Shown: positions 59,322 through 64,000 of the stretch, one piece after another
Layout: each line of letters begins with the position of its first letter
Position numbering within the stretch: position 1 is the stretch's first letter
Assembly: GCF_040195635.1 (NCBI RefSeq)
Contig: NZ_JBEFTX010000011.1
Span: 194,650-258,649, forward strand
Reading direction: 5' to 3'
Length of the DNA stretch: 64,000 bases
DNA from: Thermasporomyces sp040195635
GTDB taxonomy: Bacteria; Actinomycetota; Actinomycetes; Propionibacteriales; Actinopolymorphaceae
The notes under the pieces: generated by a model
What the model was told of the DNA's origin: nothing
The model's input: only the letters and a program-made list of their open reading frames with translations
The model's database searches: none
Made by a program: the position numbers and the translations under genes

Positions 59322-60851
59322 ATGACGCTCGCCCTCCGATACGCCGCACACACCGACGTCGGCCTCGGTCCGAAGACACGGAACGAGGACTCCGGCTACG
59401 CCGGTCCACACCTGCTCGCCATCGCTGACGGCATGGGGGGCACGGTGGGTGGCGACGTCGCCAGCGCCATCACGATCACGACCGTGCGTGCCCTGGACAA
59501 GGCCGGCCACAACGAACCGTTGCGCGCACTCGGCCAGGCCGCGGTCGAGGCCAACTCCCGGATAGCCGCCCGGATCGACACCGACCCGCACCTCGAGGGG
59601 ATGGGCACGACGCTCACCGCCATCCTCGTCCAGGACGGTCTCGCCAACGTCGCGCACATCGGAGACTCCCGGGCCTACCACTTCCGTGCCGGCCGGCTGC
59701 GGATGATCACCCGCGACCACACGTTCGTCCAGAGCCTGATCGACGAGGGCCGGATCACGCTCGAGGAGGCCGAGCACCACCCGCACCGGTCACTCATCAT
59801 GCGCGCGCTCGAAGGCCGGCAGGACGCCCGCCCCGACCTCGACCGGCTCGAACTCGAGCCCGGCGACCGGCTGCTCGTGTGCAGCGACGGTCTCGACAAC
59901 GCCGCGGTGAAGGACGACGCGATCGCGGACGTGCTGCGCCGGTCCGCCGGACCGCAGGAGGCCGCGGACGCCCTCATCGCCTTGGCCCTCGACCAGGGCA
60001 GCCCGGACAACGTGACCTGCGTCGTCGCCGACGTCGTCGATGTCAGTCAGGGCGCTGCAGACGCGCCGACCCTCATCGGCACCGCGGTGGCGGCACCGGC
60101 TGTGGTGGGCGCGGCCGCCGAACCCGACAACCAGGTCCTCGACGACTCCGCCTTCGAACACACGGCGGCCCTGCGTCCCGGCCCCATCGTCCATCCCGCT
60201 TCCCGGCAGGCGCATGGCCTCTCGGGCGACGGTCTTCCCCATGGCGAGTCGGACCTGGAGGAGGAGCTTCGCTACGCACCGCGGCCTCCGCGCCGATTCC
60301 GCTGGCTGAGCCGCATCGTCGTCGCGGTCGTCGTCCTCGGCCTCCTGGGCACGGGCGGACGATGGGCCTACGGATGGACGCAGGACCAGTACTACGTCGG
60401 CCCATTCCCCACCGACGCGCAGGCGAACACCAGCAACGCCCGGGTGGCGATCTTTCGCGGCATCTCCCAGCAGATCCCCGGCGTACCCCTCTCCCACGTC
60501 TACGAGATGCAGTCCTTCGCGCTGAGCAAGCTTCCGTCGTACCAACGCCAGCAGGTCGCCGACACGATCCCCGCCGACAGTCTCAGCCATGCGCGGGAGA
60601 TCGTCGGCAAGCTGCGCAATCTCGCCCAGCAGTGCGCTCCCGCGCCGACCCAGAGCCCGACGCCCACCCCCTCCAAGACGCCCGACCCCAGTCCGACCGC
60701 AGGAAAGAAGCCGACAACGACGTCGAAGCCGACCAAGCCCGCGGAAGGGGCAGCCAGCCCGTCGACGACTCCCCGCGCAGGCGACGCCCGCGCGCCGCAG
60801 GAGTGCGATCCCGCGGACTCCACCCCCTCACCCACGTCTGGCTCGAAGTGA
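59322..60851 (+). CDS. pstP: PP2C-family Ser/Thr phosphatase PstP
   Basis: A 509-residue protein with ATG 59322 after GAGAAGG. The catalytic domain (1-240) has the metal-binding motifs NEDSG, LLAIADGMGG, ANVAHIGDSRAYHF, LLVCSDGLD and DQGSPDNVT. A membrane helix (about 328-350, IVVAVVVLGLLGTGGRWAYG) precedes an extracellular part of 150 residues ending in a Thr/Pro/Ser-rich tail. PstP removes phosphates from PknA/PknB and their targets, opposing the kinase at the end of the operon. Its stop overlaps rodA by GTGA. Confidence 0.95.
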   Translation: MTLALRYAAHTDVGLGPKTRNEDSGYAGPHLLAIADGMGGTVGGDVASAITITTVRALDKAGHNEPLRALGQAAVEANSRIAARIDTDPHLEGMGTTLTAILVQDGLANVAHIGDSRAYHFRAGRLRMITRDHTFVQSLIDEGRITLEEAEHHPHRSLIMRALEGRQDARPDLDRLELEPGDRLLVCSDGLDNAAVKDDAIADVLRRSAGPQEAADALIALALDQGSPDNVTCVVADVVDVSQGAADAPTLIGTAVAAPAVVGAAAEPDNQVLDDSAFEHTAALRPGPIVHPASRQAHGLSGDGLPHGESDLEEELRYAPRPPRRFRWLSRIVVAVVVLGLLGTGGRWAYGWTQDQYYVGPFPTDAQANTSNARVAIFRGISQQIPGVPLSHVYEMQSFALSKLPSYQRQQVADTIPADSLSHAREIVGKLRNLAQQCAPAPTQSPTPTPSKTPDPSPTAGKKPTTTSKPTKPAEGAASPSTTPRAGDARAPQECDPADSTPSPTSGSK

Positions 60852-62269
60852 GCGAGACCCAGGCACCCGCCGTCGAGGTCCGCAAGCGCCGCACCGCGGA
60901 GCTTGTGCTGACGCTGCTCGCCCTGGCGGTCGCCGTCGGCGCCTACGCGGTCGTCGGCATCACACTGACCGGCGAACTCTCGTCCCAGGTCTTCTCCTAC
61001 GGAGCAGGCCTCACCCTGCTGGTCGGGATCGCCCACGTCATCGTCCGGATCCGTACGCCCTATGCCGACCCGATCCTGCTGCCGTGCGTCGTGTTGCTCA
61101 ACGGCATCGGACTCGCCCTGATCCATCGGCTCGACCTCACCAAGATCGAGAACGCCCGCCTCGACGGGGAGTCGCTGCCACGCGCCGACGCGCCTCTGCA
61201 GCTCACGTGGACCGCCGTCGGCGTCGCGGGGTTCATCCTCGTCCTGCTGCTCATCCGCGACCACCGGCGACTCCAGCGGGCCACCTACACCGCGTTGTTC
61301 GCCGGCGTGGGGCTGCTCCTGCTCCCGTTGGTCCCGGGCCTGGGGGTGCGCTTCCAGGGAGCGCAGATCTGGATCCGCTTCGCCGGGCTGTCGTTCCAGC
61401 CGGGCGAGATCGCCAAGGTCTGCCTGATCGTGTTCTTCGCCGGCTATCTCGTCGTGAAGAAGGACGCACTCGCCCTCGCCGGGCGCAGGTTCCTCGGCAT
61501 CGACCTGCCACGTGGCCGCGACCTCGGGCCGATCCTGGCGGCGTGGATGATCAGCCTCGCCATCCTGGTGTTCCAGCGCGACCTCGGCACCGCCCTGCTG
61601 TTCTTCGGTGCGTTCGTCGTCTTGTTGTACGTCTCCACCGAACGCCCCGGCTGGGTGTTCCTCGGCGGGTCGTTGTTCGTCGGCGGCGCGTGGTTCGCCT
61701 ACTTCGCCGCGACCACACTCAACATCTCTCAGTTCTCCCACATCGCCAACCGGGTCGACTCCTGGCTCGACCCGTTCGCGGACCGGGATGGTGCGTACCA
61801 GATCATCCAGTCGTTGTACGGACTCGCCTACGGCGGCATCCTCGGCCGAGGGCTCGGTGACGGCCATCCCACCCTCGTCCCGCTCGCCAAGAGCGACTTC
61901 ATCATCGCCGTCATCGGTGAGGAACTCGGGCTCACCGGGCTGATGGCGGTCCTCGTCCTCTACGGCATCATCGTCGAACGCGGCCTGCGGACAGCCCTGC
62001 TGTGCCGGGACCAGTTCGGCAAGCTGCTCGCCACGGGATTCGCGGCCGTCTTCGCCCTGCAGGTCTTCGTCGTGATCGGCGGCGTGACCAAGCTGATCCC
62101 CCTGACCGGTCTGACGACGCCTTTCCTGTCCTACGGCGGTTCGTCCCTGGTGGCCAACTGGGCTCTCGTCGCCCTGATGCTGCGCATCAGCGACTACGCA
62201 CGCCGCCCGCCCGCTCCGGTGGCGGTGCAGACCGATGATGCGATGACACAGGTGGTGAGTCGCCGGTGA
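60848..62269 (+). CDS. rodA: FtsW/RodA/SpoVE-family peptidoglycan polymerase
   Basis: A 473-residue protein with about 12 helices. GVRFQGAQIWIRFAGLSFQPGEIAKVCLIVFFAGYL and WMISLAILVFQRDLGTALLFFGAFVVLLY are conserved SEDS segments; the catalytic Asp is in RDLGTA. TPFLSYGGSSLVANWALVALML near the end is the family signature. In this cluster it pairs with PbpA to build septal or elongation peptidoglycan. GTG 60848 overlaps the pstP stop (GTGA). Its TGA overlaps a small coupled reading frame. Confidence 0.93.
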   Translation: MSETQAPAVEVRKRRTAELVLTLLALAVAVGAYAVVGITLTGELSSQVFSYGAGLTLLVGIAHVIVRIRTPYADPILLPCVVLLNGIGLALIHRLDLTKIENARLDGESLPRADAPLQLTWTAVGVAGFILVLLLIRDHRRLQRATYTALFAGVGLLLLPLVPGLGVRFQGAQIWIRFAGLSFQPGEIAKVCLIVFFAGYLVVKKDALALAGRRFLGIDLPRGRDLGPILAAWMISLAILVFQRDLGTALLFFGAFVVLLYVSTERPGWVFLGGSLFVGGAWFAYFAATTLNISQFSHIANRVDSWLDPFADRDGAYQIIQSLYGLAYGGILGRGLGDGHPTLVPLAKSDFIIAVIGEELGLTGLMAVLVLYGIIVERGLRTALLCRDQFGKLLATGFAAVFALQVFVVIGGVTKLIPLTGLTTPFLSYGGSSLVANWALVALMLRISDYARRPPAPVAVQTDDAMTQVVSRR

Positions 62270-62370
62270 TGGAAGCGATGCCCCCAACGATCACGGCCGT
62301 GGAGACGGCGACGGTGGTGGCAGCGATGACCCCGAGGATCGCTGCCGCAGGGACGGTCGTGATCCGATGA
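62266..62370 (+). CDS. 34-codon ORF coupled between rodA and pbpA
   Basis: GTG 62266 overlaps the rodA stop (GTGA), and its own TGA at 62368-62370 overlaps the pbpA start (ATGA). The peptide begins MMEAMPPTITAVETATVV and continues AAMTPRIAAAGTVVIR. It has no close homologue known to me. The double coupling means ribosomes can pass from rodA to pbpA, even though pbpA has no strong ribosome-binding site of its own. It may therefore be a spacer or a small protein. Confidence 0.5.
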   Translation: MMEAMPPTITAVETATVVAAMTPRIAAAGTVVIR

Positions 62371-63824
62371 ATCGTCCGATCAGGCGGCTCGCCGTCGCGT
62401 TCATGGTGCTCTTCTTCGCCCTGCTCGCCAACGCCAACTACATCCAGGTGTTCCAGGCGCCGGACTACAACGACAACACCGACAACACCCGGGTGCTGCT
62501 CGACGAGTACGCCCGGCAGCGTGGACCGATCCTGGTCGGCCAGCCGCCGGACCAGATCGAGGTCGCGCGGTCCGTCGAGACCACCGACGACCTGGTCTAC
62601 CTCCGGAAGTACGCCAAACCCGCGCTCTACGGCCACATCACCGGCTACTACTCCTACACGTTGGGCCCGAACGCGATCGAGTCGGCGTACAACTCGATCC
62701 TCGCTGGCACCGACGACGGGTTCTTCGTCCGGCGGGTCGTCGACCTGGTCACCAACCGCCAACCCAAGGGCGGCAGCGTCAAGCTCAGCATCGACCCCCG
62801 GGCGCAGCAGGCCGCATTCGACGGGCTCGAGGGCAAGACCGGCTCCGTCGTCGCGATCGAACCGGCGACCGGCAAGATCCTTGCCATGGTGAACCGGCCC
62901 GGCTACGACCCGAACCGGCTTTCCTCCCACGACGCCGGGAAGATCAGCGACGCGTGGGCCGAGCTCAACGACGACCAAACCGATCCGCTGGAGAACCGGG
63001 CCACCCAGCGGCGCTACCCGCCGGGTTCGACGTTCAAGCTGGTGACGTCCGCGGCGGCACTGTCCTCGGGTAGCTACACACCGGAGACCAATGTCCCGGC
63101 GCCGGCCGAACTCGACCTGCCGCAGACCACGAAGAACATGACCAACTGGCAGGACGGGTTGTGCGACTCGGGGGACGAGATCACCCTCCAGCGTGCGCTC
63201 GAGACCTCCTGCAACACCGCCTACGCCGACCTCGCGCTCAAGCTCGGCGACGAGGCGCTGCGGGAGCAGGCGGAGAAGTTCGGTTTCGGCGCCGCGCACC
63301 TTTCGGACCTGCGCGGGGTTTCCAGCGTGTTCCCCGAGGAGGTCGACAAGCCGCAGACAGCGTTGAGCGCGATCGGTCAGTACGACGTCGCGGCGACGCC
63401 GCTCCAGATGGCCATGGTCACTGCCGGCATCGCCAACGGCGGCACGGTGATGAAGCCGTACGTCGTCTCCGAGCTCACCGGTCCCGACCTGAACTCGCTC
63501 GATGAGACCGAACCGGAGGTCTTGTCAGAGGCGGTGTCACCGCAGGTCGCCGAGCAGCTCAAGCAGATGATGGTCGGCGTGGTCGAGAACGGCACCGGGT
63601 CGCCGGTGAAGATGGGTGTCCCCGTCGCCGGCAAGACAGGTACGGCGCAGACCACGCCGGACCGGCCGCCGTTCGCGTGGTTCGTTTCGTTCGCTCCCGC
63701 CGATAACCCATCGGTCGCCGTCGCCGTTGTCATCGAGAAGGCTGACGTCGGCCGCAGCGAGATCTCCGGCGGCAGGCTGGCAGCTCCCATCGCGAAGGAC
63801 GTCATGGAAGCGGTGATCGAGTGA
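62367..63824 (+). CDS. pbpA: Penicillin-binding protein PbpA
   Basis: A 485-residue protein with one N-terminal helix (RRLAVAFMVLFFALLANANYIQVF). A dimerisation/pedestal part is followed by the transpeptidase domain: PPGSTFKLVTS (nucleophile Ser near 221), LETSCNTAYA (SxN motif) and VAGKTGTAQT (KTG). It cross-links peptidoglycan and works with the SEDS protein encoded before it. In Mycobacterium it is a PknB substrate. Start at ATG 62367 coupled to a small reading frame. Its stop precedes the kinase gene by 31 bases. Confidence 0.95.
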   Translation: MNRPIRRLAVAFMVLFFALLANANYIQVFQAPDYNDNTDNTRVLLDEYARQRGPILVGQPPDQIEVARSVETTDDLVYLRKYAKPALYGHITGYYSYTLGPNAIESAYNSILAGTDDGFFVRRVVDLVTNRQPKGGSVKLSIDPRAQQAAFDGLEGKTGSVVAIEPATGKILAMVNRPGYDPNRLSSHDAGKISDAWAELNDDQTDPLENRATQRRYPPGSTFKLVTSAAALSSGSYTPETNVPAPAELDLPQTTKNMTNWQDGLCDSGDEITLQRALETSCNTAYADLALKLGDEALREQAEKFGFGAAHLSDLRGVSSVFPEEVDKPQTALSAIGQYDVAATPLQMAMVTAGIANGGTVMKPYVVSELTGPDLNSLDETEPEVLSEAVSPQVAEQLKQMMVGVVENGTGSPVKMGVPVAGKTGTAQTTPDRPPFAWFVSFAPADNPSVAVAVVIEKADVGRSEISGGRLAAPIAKDVMEAVIE

Positions 63825-63855
63825 GCTCCGCGCAGTCCGCACAGAAGGGTGACGC

Positions 63856-64000
63856 ATGACTGAGCCACGATTCCTCGGCGGTCGGTATGACCTTGGCGAG
63901 GTGCTCGGTCACGGGGGTATGGCCGAGGTGCGTATCGGTATTGATCGGCGTCTTGGTCGGACGGTTGCGGTGAAGACGTTGCGGGCTGATCTGGCTTCTG
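63856..64000 (+). CDS. Ser/Thr protein kinase (PknA/PknB-type), 5' end
   Basis: ATG 63856 follows AGAAGGG. The open frame runs off the window edge after 48 codons and shows RYDLGEVLGHGGMAEV (glycine loop) and TVAVKTL (ATP-anchoring Lys). Order after pbpA in actinobacterial clusters is pknA then pknB; only the N-lobe start is visible, so which of the two is not decided. Confidence 0.85.
   Translation, partial: MTEPRFLGGRYDLGEVLGHGGMAEVRIGIDRRLGRTVAVKTLRADLAS

Noticed and set aside
60500..62287. A 595-codon frame antisense to rodA
   Set aside because: Composition is Asp/Glu/Gln-rich without a domain; mirror image of rodA codons.

Overview
The window is GC-rich chromosomal DNA from a filamentous-type actinobacterium. 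GTG starts are frequent and genes often overlap by ATGA or GTGA. Other markers are a SAM-IV riboswitch, a TcpC/VirB4-type transfer locus, ESX-type small proteins, and a tRNA-Leu(CAG) next to the fhaA-fhaB-pstP-rodA-pbpA-pkn cell-growth cluster. A Propionibacteriales or Actinopolymorpha/Kribbella-like origin is plausible, but this is inferred from gene content only.

Region 1 (1-16.8 kb) is a type IV secretion/conjugation-like locus. On the plus strand it has the end of an M23 peptidase, a single-pass membrane protein and a large ParA/MinD-like ATPase with a disordered N-terminus. Converging on these from the minus strand are a TcpC/VirB8-like protein, a small pilin-like protein, a PrgI-like protein, a VirB4-like ATPase, a TrbL/VirB6-like membrane protein, a NERD-domain membrane protein, a lipoprotein, a PKD-fold surface protein, and a frameshifted two-domain protein. 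A scrambled pseudogene assembled from pieces of the NERD and PKD genes lies between two copies of a 40-bp hairpin. No relaxase or coupling protein is in view.

Region 2 (17-19.5 kb) has visibly lower GC. It is a compact ESX-type module: an EspC-like protein, a WXG-fold fusion with a hydrophobic tail, and a four-helix membrane protein that could be its immunity partner.

Region 3 (19.5-46 kb) is ordinary chromosome. It has a cell-surface polysaccharide group (csaB, DUF5693, flippase), a Fpg/Nei glycosylase, aat, a DoxX protein, a YtrA-type regulator with an ABC transporter, an EcsC protein and a sugar ABC importer without its own ATPase. It continues with a MinD-like protein, GyrI and MerR proteins, a ketopantoate reductase, a TrpB-like enzyme, a SAM-IV-controlled class V aminotransferase, a GH6 glycosidase, a glutathione peroxidase and an ECF41-type sigma factor.

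Region 4 (45.9-57 kb) starts with a divergent GntR/24-residue peptide/zinc-ribbon cassette that looks like a relic of a pSAM2-like element. It then carries an FAD oxidoreductase, a truncated LuxR gene, a MocR regulator, MarR, FabH, an amidase divergent from a GntR-FCD regulator, a methyltransferase and an MFS/AHSA1/ArsR operon. Region 5 (57.1-64 kb) is tRNA-Leu followed by the conserved FHA/PP2C/RodA/PBP/kinase operon, with a 34-codon ORF coupled between rodA and pbpA.

The most unusual structure is a set of dispersed palindromic repeats between genes: family A (about 90 bp, GACCACGCTGAGCA termini, four copies plus a half copy), family B (about 65-90 bp, TGATCATGAAGGA...TTCATGATCA, six copies, some supplying stop codons), family C (40-bp hairpins confined to the transfer locus, three copies) and family D (AGGGCGCCCCTCATCCA runs, two clusters). 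Short in-frame tandem repeats also lengthen the linkers of several proteins.
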